DNA of 64,000 nucleotides from Zonotrichia leucophrys gambelii (taxonomy: Eukaryota > Chordata > Aves > Passeriformes > Passerellidae). The notes beneath the pieces were generated by a model that saw nothing but the letters and a program-made list of their open reading frames with translations, was not told where the DNA came from and did no database searches. Location of the stretch: NCBI RefSeq assembly GCF_028769735.1, contig NC_088178.1:5274001-5338000 (forward strand). Direction: 5' to 3'. Below are positions 1-12,830 of this stretch, piece after piece. The position numbers were made by a program, and so were the translations under genes. Numbering within the stretch: position 1 is the stretch's first letter; each line of letters begins with the position of its first letter.

Positions 1-3000
1 TTTCACCATTTCATACACCATTGTTCTGCAATCATCTTAATTATGGATTATATTAATATTTCCTGGCAGTGCATTAAGGAATGCAACCAGTGGAACAGTG
101 TTTCTCCTCCTCTCCATCAGTCCAGTTTAAAGCATTTTAAACTATTGCTGTCATATTCTTCCTGACGGACAACTCCAGGAAAGATGCAGCAAATCTGCAT
201 TCAGCCTGTGAAATTTAATCTTTAAAATCCCTCTGTCTAGTCAGAAAAATCAAGTGTAATTTTGTTTGCCACCTCAATAAGGTGCAGATTTTTGCTATTT
301 CTGTGGCACAAATCCTTTCTTAAAACTGTTTAGCAGAAGAGGACACGGTGGGATTCCTTTTTATTGCCTCTCTCTGCATCCAAATCAGTCACCTGGCTGA
401 CAAGTAAAAAAGGTAATTCTTCCCAGCACCAAGCTTATGGATTGACATCATGGAGACACTGACCTGGGTCCCAGCCTTCTTCCTTCTTACCAGCAGTGAT
501 AATGACAACCCTAACAGCTAAAAAATGCCCTCAATAACTCCTGTGTAAAATACAGTGATGGTGTCTTAAAAACTTTCAGGCTGTCATTTAATCTCTGGCT
601 AAAAATTATCTTGGAATATATAGTGTTTGTTATGGTTCTTCTACTACAGGAGGAGAGAAAACAACCACACCCTGCCCCCCCTAAAAAAGCCCAGAAAAGC
701 TCCCCCCAAAAAAGGCCAACAAAAATCCCTCAAAGAGAAACTACATTCTAAGACAGACCTTTTAAAACATGTACCAAATGTCTCATTTATACCTGCTTCA
801 AATTACTAAAAGGAAGTAAAAGGGCAGAAGGTAACTGCAGGCATAATTTGGAAATGTCAGTTTAAACAGAGATGTTGTGTTGTACACTCTGATCAGAAGA
901 AACTCATTGCATTTATAATGGAAAAAAAGATGCCCAGACTGATTTTCAGGCTCAGTGTTGAGATTTCAAATCCTAAATAATGTCACAAGATGACAAGGTT
1001 TCACAGACAGACTGTAAATTCACTCCATCATTTGCAGCTAAGGCAGTTTGCACTGGAAGTCCCCTCTTAGTCCAGTGACATACTCCTGCTTTTCAGGCTG
1101 CAGTGATTCAATTAAAATTCAGGTAAAATGAGACTAAAAATGAAACCTGGAATTCAAACTGAATGCTGGAGGATTTCTTCAGTTTATGGACACCACAAAT
1201 ATAAGCTTACCATCTGAAGAGCTTTGTTGTGGTGGGTTTGGGGCAAGGCTCCTTGCACAGAGCACATCGGAGATGTGCCTGGGTCACTGTGCACAGTCTG
1301 TCTCTCTCTGCTGACCAGGACAGAGCCATTGCCATGCAAAGTGAGTCCCATTTGAAATCTTAATTGAAAGACTCCTTGTGAACAGTCTGAACTGACTCAC
1401 TGGCAGCTGAAGGTGCTTTTTAATCACTGAGAATAAAGACTTCAATCAATATGGTTCAAACTATTTGCCCCTGAGCAGTGGAGCGGTGGTTTGCTTTCAA
1501 GCACTGCTTACAGCCTCAGGCTCAGGGCCAGGAAAACTTAGCCCCCTGAGTTCTTAATACAATTATTGTTTTCTCCATTATCTTGCAGGGGTGTTAATTT
1601 GCCTCCCAGTAATTAACTTCCCTCTGTGGTTGTCAGGAAGTTTAATCAATAACATGAGCAGATACACCAAGCTGCCGTTCCTTCTGTGACCAGTGCTCCC
1701 CTCCCAGCTCTTCCACCCCTGTGGAGGTGTCTCTGTTTTATAAAATGAACAGGTGGGATGTGCATAATGTCTTTGGAGGGTCAGTGTCTAAATTGTTCTT
1801 GTCCTACTTCAGAAATGATGGTACAGCTGATATAATTGCCCCTGTTCCAAAACTAAAAGCATTATCCAACTCCTGCTGCACCTGGCAAATCAACTTATTA
1901 AAGTTTCACGTGGCACCGCACTCTGAGATGCTTCAAACACTGTGATGACATTGTAATAAGAGGAGGAGCAGAAGGCTTGATCTAATATAATTCTACTTAT
2001 GTCCACCATGTACAGGACATAATGTAATTCCCTTCAAAGCTAGTGACAAAATCCCCTCGTTCTTGGTGGAATTCCAATCTGCCTTGGCAGCTTTGGGCTT
2101 GCTTTATTAAGAATGATGTCACTCTGTGGCCTCTCTTTTCTTCTAGGGCAGTGTTGTCTGTTCTGATTCATAGCTTCTTAAATCTTCTCCTGGAACAGCT
2201 TAACACTGCTTATTTACTTCAATGTGTTTTCCAAGAACATTTTTCAGTTTCACTCATTCTCTTCCCTCCTTTATCCTCCTGTGAATCATTACATGTTTAT
2301 TTACCCTACCCAGTTTTCAAACTCTAGGAGTTGCCAGCGTGTTCAACTGAGGTAAATTTTGGACTGACAGAGGTTATGTCTATATCTGCCCATAAGGAAT
2401 ATGTCTTATGCATTAAATGAATTTATAGCTCTGTAGAAAGATAATAAAGGGCTTTGGGACATCCATGTTGCAGAAGTACTTCTAAGCCACATTGAAGTCA
2501 TAAAAATATTTACCAAAAAAAATCCAAAATAACCTGTAGATAAATTTTTGAGACATTTTCCTTGAAAGCTTACTGTGACTTCCCTTTGGAAAGGGAAGCA
2601 TCCCTTTGAACGGCAGGGATAGAAACATTTTAAGGAGTAATGAACCAAAATCAAACCTGACAGGATGAAGGGAATGCCCTTCAAACACTGGGACTTTCAG
2701 AGACAGCTGTGGAGTCTGGCTTTTTTGGTTTCTGAAAAGGCAACTTGCTGCCAAGGTCATATTTAGATTGCAATAAGAAACGTGTTGCTTCATTGTAGGA
2801 AACGTGAGCCCTTCCAGGCAAGGCTCTCTCCTGCCCAGCAGAACTTCTGAATTAATCCACAATTTATAGGATGATATTCTGGTTCCACTATTGATTTGGA
2901 CTGAAATTATTTCACTTTTATGTGGCACCAGGAGACTTTTCCTCATCTCCTTGTGAGAGGAGGATTTTTGTTTTTGTGTTTCTATGACAGGCTGACATTA

Positions 3001-3156
3001 CTAGCATTGACTCTATATTATATATGTTGTATGTTATGTGATTCTGATGTATTCTGTGATTCGATGGTAGATGTTAGATATGTGTAAAATTATACAAACA
3101 CACATGTATATACATACATACACGTGCATTTGCATATTTATAGACATATCTAACAT

Positions 3157-3425
3157 CTCTCACAGAACTACAGAGTCATTAAGGTTGAAAAAGACCTTTA
3201 ATATGATCAAGCCCAACCATCAACCAGCACCATCACCCTGTTCAAACATTCAAAATGTCCAAACATTTTTAAAACACTTTCAGGACTGGTGAGTCCACCA
3301 CTGCCCTGGGCAGCCTGTTCCATACTTGACAACCCTTTCCATGAAGAAATTTTCCTTAATATCCAATCTAAAGCTTCCCTGGTGCAGCCTGAGGCCATTT
3401 CCTCTCATCACTTGTAACATTTAAA
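3157..3425 (-). mobile_element. CR1 LINE fragment (3' part)
   Basis: On the + strand it reads as reversed CR1: AGGTTGAAAAAGACC at the 3'-end side, then CTGGGCAGCCTGTTCCA, TGACAACCCTTTCCATGAAG and GAGGCCATTTCCTCTCATC. These are standard avian CR1 landmarks. It is well diverged, so probably old. Confidence 0.9.
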
Positions 3426-4733
3426 TGAGGTTCCTCAGAATTATGTGTATAAAGGACTGACCAGAGGATCTCTGTTCCTCACCAATTACACCTCCACACT
3501 GACACTTATCCCTGTTTACTCTTTCTTGCACAGCACAGGGATGAGAGGAGCTGTCCTTGCAGCTTTCCTCACTTCAAAAAGAAATCAACCAGACCACTCC
3601 CTCCACCCCTCCAAATCCACCACTGCCAGAATCATCCAGATTTTTTTTCCTGAGGTTTCTGTAGCAGCTGGATTGTTCCACTTCAAATATTCTGTCCAAA
3701 AGGAAGTGTGATCATCTTTTCCTCCTTGAAAAACAGACATCATTTCTTGCAGAAAACACACATTTCCTCCCTTGCCTTTGTCCTTTAGAAAGTTTAAAGG
3801 AGAAATCTTTTGCTTTGGAGAAGGAAATATTTTAATTATCAGGAGAGCTGGCTGATTAAGCCTAAATTGGAGGGAGAAGGGGAAGAAAAATTCAGATTTA
3901 CTGTCTCTTCTCTGAAGAAATAAGGTTGTTTCCAGCTGCAGTCTTCTGCTTCTTTGAATTGGATTATTTTCAAACATATATTTCTTGGAACACAGCTGCT
4001 ACTTCTTTGACAAATTGAGTAATGCATCACGAAGAACTAAAATTCATGGCAACATAAAAACAAATATATGTTCATTTTTAGCACTTTGTTTTCTCCAGGC
4101 TTCTGCATCATGGTGGGATATTTTAAAAAACATCTATCTTTTATAAATCTCTTTAATAACATCCACACAATATTGAGGCAGCACTTTAATGAACAGCAAT
4201 CACATCCAACCATTTGAAATGTGGGTCCCATGGTTTATATCCTCTCAGACTTCCAGCTTTGTGCTTTCAGGTCCTGATTTACAGCTGACAATGGTATTTG
4301 ACTCCCCATCATATTTATTGCCCTAATTAAAAAAAAATATTGTTATTGAATAGGATTGATAACATGGCGGTCACATTGGAGCAGCAACAGGTTTATGCAA
4401 ACAATGCAGTAAAATGTGAGATAAAATGGGAGTTAGGAGATCTTTCCTTCCAGAACTCACCCCTTACACGAATTGCAGCTCCCACTGAGGACTCCAAGGA
4501 AGATGCAGTTGTTTGGAGCAATAGGCCAAATTATTTTTATTATTTGTAATAAATGGCAACAATTAAATCTGGGGTCTGTTGTGCTGACTGCCCTATAAAG
4601 ATATAATAAGAACCAGGCCTCTCTGAAGAGCTTGCAGTCTAAACAGAAAATGTTGAAGCGTAGCAGAGATGAATATTTATATACAGGACTCTACAAACCA
4701 ACCAGGAATAATGTTTCAGTAACTGCAAAATTA

Positions 4734-4828
4734 TGGGTTTTTTTGGTTTTTTTGTTTTGTTTGGTTTTTGTTGGGGTTTTTTGTTTATTTGTTTGCTTTT
4801 TGTTGGGTTTTTTGTTTGTTTTGGTGTA
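4734..4828. repeat. T/G-rich low-complexity tract
   Basis: Nearly continuous T with short G insertions (GGTTTTTTTGGTTTTTTTG and similar). Open frames through it on both strands are artefacts of composition. Confidence 0.85.
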
Positions 4829-7767
4829 TATTTTTAGGAATGCAGTAAAGCCCTTAACCTTCACTTTGAAATGTTTATTCATTTTTAAATTTTTTTACTT
4901 CATAATTTTGATGCTATAATATGAAACTTGACAAAATATCAAACTGCCCAAGGAAATAAAAAGCCTGACTTAACACCTGATCCCAGAACTCTGGTTTAAG
5001 AAGGGAGCTGGATTCCAAAAGAAGCAGTGCTTTGTGCAGAGGAGTGATCATTTGCAATTCTCATCATGAGAGTGAGAAAAGAGGAAATGCAGGGGAGAAC
5101 AAGAATTTTCTTGAGCTAATTTTGAAGCTGTCTGGAGCACTCTGGCTTGGAGCAGCACATCAGTCCATATCATTGCTTGTTCAGACTCATCACACCCTCA
5201 CATGTTAAAAACAACTTGGTTTTTGTTAGTTTGCCTTAATCCCACTGTAACATTTTGTCAGAGCCAAAGCAGAACAGTTTTTGCATGAGGTATTACTCAC
5301 TTCTAGACTATGATGGCAGAATTTTGATACCTCTAGAGCAAGTTAAAGAACTTGACTAAAAAAGAGGATGTGTGTACAAATGACTGATGTACAGATTTTT
5401 TAAGGGAGAAAAACATTTCCTTAGAGCCTCATTTAGAGAAATGACAAAACAGCCCATTACAATTGCTCTCTAATGGTAGATTTTGACACGATAATGTCAA
5501 AAAGGGGTTTTCTCCTATATACATATTTTTACTGAACTTTGTTAAATTAAAAAAACCCTAAAACCCAAATCCTTATTAATATTAGAAAATACATAAAGAC
5601 TATATAAAATTGTGAATAGTATGTTTCAGTCAACAGAAGATTCTTACCTTTTTTCAGTTATTGTCAGGCTGCTTTTGCCCAGAAAATATAATTGCTTTTT
5701 TAGGTTCTGAATATTGTTAAAAAATTAAAATGGATTCTGGGTAGATGATATAATCCATCCACAATTAGCAGGATTATATATTTACTGAAGCACCATGCTG
5801 TAATTTCCAATGCTAAAAGTTTTGTTTCCATAAGATTATATTATTTTATTTGGGGTAAAATGGCTCATCAGAAAATATGACATTAAATTAAACCACAGAA
5901 TAATGCTTGATGCAATGTCATCTCCCCAGAAACTGCCATTTCTGGAGACTGAGAGAAGGTGACTGAAATTTCTTGTGGCTATGAAACAATTTTTCCTTAG
6001 CATATCACCAAATGCACATTCTTTTCAAACTGTGCTTTTTGTTGTCCAAAATTTTAAGTAGGTTTTCACCTCAATTATTGTCACATGTGTGTTGTCATTA
6101 ATTTCAGCCATAATAAGAACCAGTAGGAAAAAAAAAAAACCCAACAAAAAAATCAAACAGTATTCTCTTTCTTTAGATAGAAATCCATGTCAAATTTGAA
6201 TTTTCCTATTTACTCAGGATTTCTTGTGTTCCATAAGCACATCTCTGAGACACAAGCCATGGCTTAAAGGTGCTGTTGTTTTATCCCCTGCTCCTGCTTC
6301 CCTGACTGCAGAGGCTCAGACTCTTCCCTGCCTTTATGCAGAGCAAGTCTGGGCTCTGAGGAGGAAACTGCTCCAAGGTCCTTAGTCCTGAGCTAATCCC
6401 TGTTACTTTGACTGGGGAAACAATGCAGATATGATTTAAAAGGGAATTTCAGGAATGACAGTTTCAAAGCTCAGTCCTGGACTTGCTCTGTTTGCTCTAA
6501 AGGAAATAGGAGACAAAAGTGCAGTGGTAAAATTTGGTGGTTTTGTATTTCCAGCATGACATTGCTGTCAGATGTCAGCCTGCAGCACCTTTAATCACCC
6601 GGTGTTCTGAATCCACTCACTTCCAAGGGTGCCTCCACAAGGGATCTTAGGAAGCAAGCCAACCCAAGACATTTTGGCAGCCTGGAGAAGCTCCACAAAC
6701 CACTCAAACAAACAAAAGCATAAGTGTGCTGTGTAGGTGGGACAGTCTTGTAGCAAAATACCAGGGAAAATCAAAACATTCGCAGGATATCAGGGCTCCT
6801 GCTCTCTTCCAACAGTGAGCAGGGGCTGGAATCTGAAATGCAAGGAACTCTCAGAACTTCTAAAAAGAAAGTTTAGAGTTTTAGCATTCACGATATAGAA
6901 ATAAAAGTAGTTACAGAGGTAAACAAGGAATTTAGAATGCAGTACTGTAGGTTTGTGTGTCATAATTATCTATGAAGGCTTACACTGTACATAAGAGGAA
7001 ATATTTAAAGATTAAGTTAAAATCATAAATATCTTTGTTAGCAGTGTTTTATTAGTCAACAAATCCTTAAAAAGTCTTGTAACTAGGAGTTTTGTGATCT
7101 TCTGAACTCTGCTAACATGATGTGAGCCAAACTTACCCTTCCTAATATTGTAGAAAATAAGAAAATAAATTGCTTCATTAAAAACAACTCAGAAGCCCCA
7201 TCTCTAACTAATTCAAAACTCCTTCAGAAATAAAGCAGGCATAAAGCATGGCACCTTTTTCCCTTGCAGCAGAGCACTGTCAGGTCCTTGGGTGAGGTTT
7301 CCTGGATTTTTTTGGGCTTTGCCAGCTCTGTCTGCAGAGTTGTAACCACTGCACCCAGCACTGAGCCCTGCTCTGACACCAAAAAACACTGAGGATCCAA
7401 TTTACACCTCTGCAGTTCTAGGTATTTCTCACAGCCTAAATATGTCTGATATTCACCTGATTTCAGCAGGAATGTTTGCTCCCATTATGATATTTCTCCT
7501 TTATTCTTTCCCACTGAAATATGGGATGCCATTTCCGTCTCCAGGCACTTTTGACACAAGGAAGATTTACTGGCAGAAAGGAGAAGTGAAAAGAGACACA
7601 ACCAGCCAGAAAATGAACTTGCTTGACCCACCACCGCATATAATGTTTTACCTTTTTAACCTTATTTGCAATTAATGAAGGATATCTAAAATCACATTGC
7701 ATGTGTTACCCACGTAAAAATAAAAAAGAAAATGCTGTAATCAGATTTTATGTGGTATCAAGAATCA

Positions 7768-7866
7768 TAGTCCGGTTTTTTGGGTTGTCCTGTGCAGGGC
7801 CAGAGGTTGGACTCAATGATGCATGTGGGTCCTTCCCAGCTCAGGATATTCCCTGATTTTATGAAT
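7768..7866 (+). mobile_element. CR1 LINE 3'-end fragment
   Basis: Contains GAGGTTGGACTCAATGAT followed by GGGTCCTTCCCAGCTCAGGATATTCCCTGATTTTATG in two adjoining pieces, matching the terminal part and degenerate tail of CR1. Short and diverged. Confidence 0.7.
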
Positions 7867-8554
7867 TAAAGTATCAATTTCTATGGCCCCTGGGACTGTA
7901 ATACTGGCTGTTAATCCTCAGGAATGGCTGGCACTGTGTGTTGATTAGAGTGTAATAGTTTAATCATCTCTCAGTGTTAGGAGTTCATGTTGTAGTTTCA
8001 CAGATCATGAAATGTGTCTGTTTAAGATATGGGCACATTATCTTATCTTCTTTTATTTTTTAATTTTTTTTTTTTTAATGCAGCAGGCACTGTGTAACCA
8101 TGCTCTTTTTATCTCTGTCTCTCCTTCGCCTGCATTATGGAGCTCATTAGCAGGATCAGACAGGGCACAAGGGTAGTCAAAGATGATGTTTATTACAGGG
8201 AGAAAAAAACCATTTTCTGATTGGAAATGCTGTTGCATTGCAAGTTGAGGAGTGTAAACCTTCCTTATCACTTCTAAACACTGCATGGAGCAGTTGTTAG
8301 CTGTAGAGATTAGTGCCATCGAGCAGAGGACAGCAAAGTGACAACATTCCTTAAATACATGGTTAGAGCAATGTGAGGGCTGAAAAGCATCCTCTGAGCC
8401 TGTTGTTTCCTGAGGGAGTTGCCTTTGTTTTGACTTGATGAAGCTCATTTAAAAGAGCTTTACCAGTGCCTCAGAGGAACAGAAGGGAAAAGAGACATTA
8501 GGAATTAAGCAGGTAATAAGGAATGTGGCTTTGGAATCTCATCCCCCTAGAGGT

Positions 8555-8680
8555 GTCAGAGTATATATTTATATACATATAGCATATACATATATGTAAA
8601 TAAATATATATTTGTATATTTATATATTTATATACATATAGTGTATATATATAAATAAAAATATATATTTATAGTTCAGC
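8555..8680. repeat. TA-rich microsatellite patch
   Basis: Dense ATATATA/TATATTTATATA sequence with no coding features. Confidence 0.85.
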
Positions 8681-9514
8681 TCTCTAAATCTCCTAGAATT
8701 TATCCAGTTTTTCCAAGCTGCAAAAGGGTTTTCTTTGTATCAGCTCAATAAAGCTTCTTTCCTATTACTTAATTTTTTAAAATTACCATTTTTAATATTT
8801 TTAAGTCTTCAGACTTGGAGGGCTTTACCAAGCCAATGGGCCAAGGCAGACACCACCTTCTGTCACACCTTCTGTGCAGACCTGGGAGGGACTGAGGGCT
8901 GGGAAGGGCAGCGTGAGGATGTCACTGAGCCCAGGAAGGGACAAAACTCTCTGGCACTGTGTTTGAGCTCCAGTGAGTCAGGCATTCCTTTATTCTGGCC
9001 AGGATGTGCACTGGAAATCATTCCAACTACACATGTCCATTATGAGACTTTGCACATTCTATAAACTTATAGAAAACAAAGAATTCTTTGGTTCTACACA
9101 ATTCTTTTCATTACTTACTGTGCGATCTTCTATTGGATATTGATCCCTTTGCCTTTCATGCTTATTTGGTCCAGCTCTGTAGTTCCCTTAGCATTCTTCT
9201 CTCAGAGGGGTTGTCTCCAACTTTGCCAGGCAGATTTTCATCAGTTTAAAGTCTGATTAATGTCTGATTATCTCCTCTGTATCTTCTAAATTCCCAACAT
9301 ATAAATTTTAAAATCCCACACCTCCAAAATTCCCTTTTTATATGTTGAAGCTTATCAGGCCCTGCCCAGCCTGACCCAAAACCTTGCTGGTTTAAAGATT
9401 AAACCAACAGCAGAGCACAGCTCCCCTCCCCCTTGGCAAAAGGGAACAAACCCATTACTAAAGTTGCTTAAAAATAAAAAGAATGTTATGGCATTTCCAA
9501 CAAGGAATCAGAGG

Positions 9515-9622
9515 TTGGCAAAGTTGGACTGGGCTCTGAGCAACCTAATCTAGAGAAGATATCTGCTCATTGCAGTGGTGGTTGGACTATAAATGTCCTT
9601 TCTTGCCCAAATTATTCTCTAA
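9515..9622 (+). mobile_element. CR1 LINE 3'-end fragment
   Basis: Reads GGGCTCTGAGCAACCTAATC, TAGAGAAGATATCTGCTCATTGCAG and GGTTGGACTATAAATGTCCTTTC across the region, which matches diverged CR1 just before its tail. Confidence 0.75.
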
Positions 9623-11466
9623 TTGTAAGGTAGGAATAATTATCATTGGGGAAGGAGAAAGCAGAACTGTCTATCCCAAAACTACACTAAGATTCACAGA
9701 GATGCTCATCTGGTAATGCAGAATTTATTAAATATTCCCATTAATTCAAATTGTTAGCTGTACAGCCAGGAATGGACATTCTTGCTGGACAGAGGATAAA
9801 AAGCAACTTAGACAAATTAAGGAAGGGATAAAGCAAAAGATAAAAGGCTCCAAATAGTAGATAAGATAAAGAAACAGTTCCTTTCCCTCATGCCCTAAGG
9901 ACAGCACAGGGGCTGTACAAAGACAAAGGCATGAGGGCAAAATGAACAACACATTCCCAGAGGAATTATTAAAAACATTTTGTTAAGCATAAAATCATCA
10001 TAATTTTCCCCTGATTTTCATTTTTTACCTTCCAGAAGACTTTCAATGCTTTCTGTTTTGTTATGAGCCATCACTCATCACAGAAAATACTCTGCTGAAG
10101 TGGGACTGTTGTATTCCATCACTGCCCTGTGTCCTTCACTATATGGTCAAGGGTCACTACAGCATATTTATAAAAGATCTTTTTTTTTCCATCCATAAAA
10201 AAGAAAATATTTTTGCCTGCTTTGTGTAAAAATCTTAAAAAACCCAAAGCTAAATCAAAAGACTTAATAACAAGGATGTCAATGGAGTATTCTTTGATGT
10301 GAGTGGACATTTTCCCTAGTCTTCCGTGAGCAACATAAAATGACACCAATGTTAAATATTATGATTATTTTTGTTTGAAGAGGGAGGGTACCTCAGGCAG
10401 CAGGATCTTTGCTTTCACATAGTCTGCTGAAATATAAACCATCCAAAAGGAGCATCTGGCAGGGTGAAAGCCAAACTGTGGGATGAGTGACTTCATTGCA
10501 GGAACAAGCTGAAAGAAAAAGGATTGTGAAGGGTGGGAGGATAGCAGTAGGCAGAAGGGCAGGCAGGGAAACATACTGATATACAAAAACAAGAAAGATA
10601 AAGGATAAACATGTGCATTCAAGTGTGCCACTCACTCTCACATATTTACCCAGTATTTGGAGCCCTTTTAATGAAAGTCTATATAAGTTCAGAAGTTATA
10701 CATCATTCTACTTATGGAAACAGACTCCTTAATTCATAAAACTCTGTTAATAAGATTCTGTCTACATATCTTTTGTGGACTGAGCTACCAGAACAAAAAA
10801 GCATGGCATGTTCACAGTAACAATATGACCTTGTGATTGAAGAACTCCTTTCCACCACTTTAGAGACAAAAATGAAGTTATGGGAACATTTTTGAGGTGT
10901 CATAAAATTTTGAAGTACCATAAAATGCTTTGAAAGGCTCCATTTTAATTGTAAATACTTATGAAAGTCTAATTTAATGGCTTGTGTCGGGTGAAATAAC
11001 ATATATATAAGAGCAATGGCCTGTAAAATCACATTTACTTGCATGTCCTAAGTATTGGAATACACTTCTTTTAAGACAGTTTCTGATGTTCTTCAAATGA
11101 GTCAATAAACATTGATCATTAAATGCACATTTGCTTTCAGATCCCAGATTTGAAGGTAAGAAACTCTGATTCTTATTTAATCTTCGTATTACCCAGGTTG
11201 AGAAACAAGGACAAAGCTTGTATTTGCTTTAATATTAATTTTTAAATTATAGAAATATTAGATTTTGCTGACTTTATTCTAATATTACCAATGAAAATGT
11301 AGTCATCTTTCTAGCTAGAAAGACTTAAAGTGCTCAATTTTAAAATTTCAAAAGATTGAGTTTATGAAAATTGTTTTGTGAAAAAAACAAATTAAAAATT
11401 AATTTCTGCTGCAAGAATAACCATAGCCACATAAATAAAGACTATTAATTATTATTTTTTTTGCAG

Positions 11467-11689
11467 ACGAATTCAAATTATTTATGAAGAGGCTGCCTTT
11501 GAATTATTTCCTGAACACATCTGCTGTGATGCATTTGTGGACAATGGATTCTAATTTCCAACGCCGCTACGAGCAGCTGGAGAGCAGCATGAAGCAACTC
11601 TTCCTCAAGGCGCAGAGAACGGTGCACAAACTCTTCAGCCTCAGCAAGAGGTGCCACAAGCAGCCCCTCATCCGCATGCCGAGGCAGAG
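11467..11689 (+). CDS. BRINP3: BRINP3-like internal coding exon (penultimate)
   Basis: This 223-bp internal exon encodes about 74 residues. It starts after a strong acceptor (T-run then TTTGCAG) and ends at a consensus donor (CAGAG|GTAAGT). The first codon is completed by the last base of an unseen exon (phase 1), and the final Arg codon is split AG|G with the exon at 49335 (phase 2). The peptide begins EFKLFMKRLP and runs through LWTMDSNFQRRYEQLESS and HKLFSLSKRCHKQP, which I recognise as the BRINP-family segment just C-terminal to the MACPF domain. It is helical and basic. In-frame ATGs such as 11484 are internal methionines, not starts. BRINPs are secreted or ER-associated glycoproteins of neurons, induced by BMP and retinoic acid and linked to cell-cycle suppression. 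BRINP3 is preferred over BRINP2 from recalled sequence; BRINP1 differs clearly. Confidence 0.88.
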
Positions 11690-11933
11690 GTAAGTGCCTT
11701 GTTTGAAAAGAGAGGTGTCTGCTAAGGAAGGCAGGAACTTTCCCTGAAATGGAAAATGTGAACCCACTCCCTCCGAATTATTATAATTTTGAAATTAAAA
11801 GGCTCTCAGGCAAAGATATGGGAATAAGAATAACAGTTCTGTACTAGGAAAATTAAAAATACAAATGCAACAGTACAAACAAAACAAAAAATACACTGGC
11901 AGAGTCAGAATAGGAGGGGACACTGTGGGTTAG

Positions 11934-12379
11934 GGTGGTGGCAGCAATCTGTGAGAAATAGCTACTCAGTTTTCATAGTTCAAGAAGGTTTATTAAACCT
12001 TATCAAAAATACAACAAAAGAATGAATAAAGAAAAAAGGTTACAGCGCTGGGAACAAAAAGATTTTCCTGGCCATGTGCTCAGCCCCCACACAATGGAGG
12101 TTTTACCCTTTTTAACCCCTTAATCCCTCTCAAAGTTCTTCCCATCCACCTCTTCTTTGCTGTCCAGTGGTGGAGATCTCTTCCTCTAATCCTCATTGGA
12201 GGTCAGATGTCACCATAGTGACAAGCCAGCCCTCCCAGATGTCCCAACTCCAGCTGTCCCTGACTAGCCACATGAGGGGGTACAACATAACTATAAATCT
12301 ATAAACTTTTCTAAGCCTATATACATGATATTTGTCCCTTAATTGTGAGAGTCAATCATAACATTACTCATCTATCACA
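11934..12379 (-). mobile_element. Probable solo ERV LTR (antisense to the host gene)
   Basis: The segment runs from TGTGGGTTAGGG to CATCTATCACA, giving TG...CA termini with TGTG/CACA ends. TTTATT at 11989-11994 is a poly(A) signal AATAAA when read on the minus strand, near what would be the LTR 3' end. Composition and wording resemble passerine retroviral LTRs. I could not find matching target-site duplications, so the boundaries are tentative and GC-rich sequence to about 12830 may belong to the same element. Confidence 0.5.
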
Positions 12380-12830
12380 AGTCCCATCCCATGGAGCTCA
12401 GCCCTCCTGCAGTGCCAGCTGTGGCTCTGCTGCAGCAGGATCCTGCACAAGGGGGGAGTTTTCCTCTGCAGCTCCAGGGCTGCTGCAGATGGGCCTGGGC
12501 TCCCTCTGGCAATGCAGGGCAGCAGAAAGCTGCTCCTCTGGCAATGCAGGGGGCAAAGGCTGCTGGGGTGTCCCAAAGCTCAGATTGGATCCAGGTAGGA
12601 ATGCTTGGCTCCTCCCCTGGGCGGAGCATTTCCCTGTGGGATGGTGGAATTGGATCAGCCATGCAGGGACACTCACTGGCCATGGACAGAAGATAATTAG
12701 TAATTAATGGCCCATGAACAGAAGAGATCTCCTGGAGGGAGGATTGGTTGTGGTAGAGATAAAGAAAACTGCCCCATTAAAGAGGATAACTGCCTCACCT
12801 CTGACAAATGGGAGTTGAATACACTCCAAG
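12380..12830 (-). mobile_element. GC-rich, probably ERV-derived segment
   Basis: This abuts the putative LTR, is much more GC-rich than the intron around it, and has the flavour of passerine LTR/ERV sequence (for example around CATGGACAGAAGATAATTAG). It includes a tandem duplication of about 32 bp at 12503-12564, beginning CCTCTGGCAATGCAGGG in both copies. Overlapping open frames in several phases are composition artefacts. Assignment is an inference. Confidence 0.35.

Larger units (their letters stand above)
1..11466 (+). other. BRINP3: Partial upstream intron of the BRINP3-like gene (no exon recognised in it)
   Basis: I infer this stretch is intron because the exon at 11467 opens with a 3' splice site and continues a codon begun upstream (phase 1). 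I see no other convincing coding exon in it; open frames are short and unlike any family I recognise. It is AT-rich unique sequence plus a CR1 fragment near 3.2-3.4 kb, a T/G-rich tract at 4.73-4.83 kb, CR1 3' ends near 7.8 and 9.5 kb, and a TA-rich patch near 8.55-8.68 kb. A small exon under 60 codons could still be hidden here. Confidence 0.7.

Noticed and set aside
4691..4919. Hydrophobic small membrane-protein-like frame (Phe/Leu/Val rich) and its Lys-rich opposite frame
   Set aside because: Produced by the T/G low-complexity tract.
12345..12707. Four overlapping frames of about 90-120 codons
   Set aside because: They are in a GC-rich, probably retroviral LTR-derived segment; multiple phases open at once indicates composition rather than coding.
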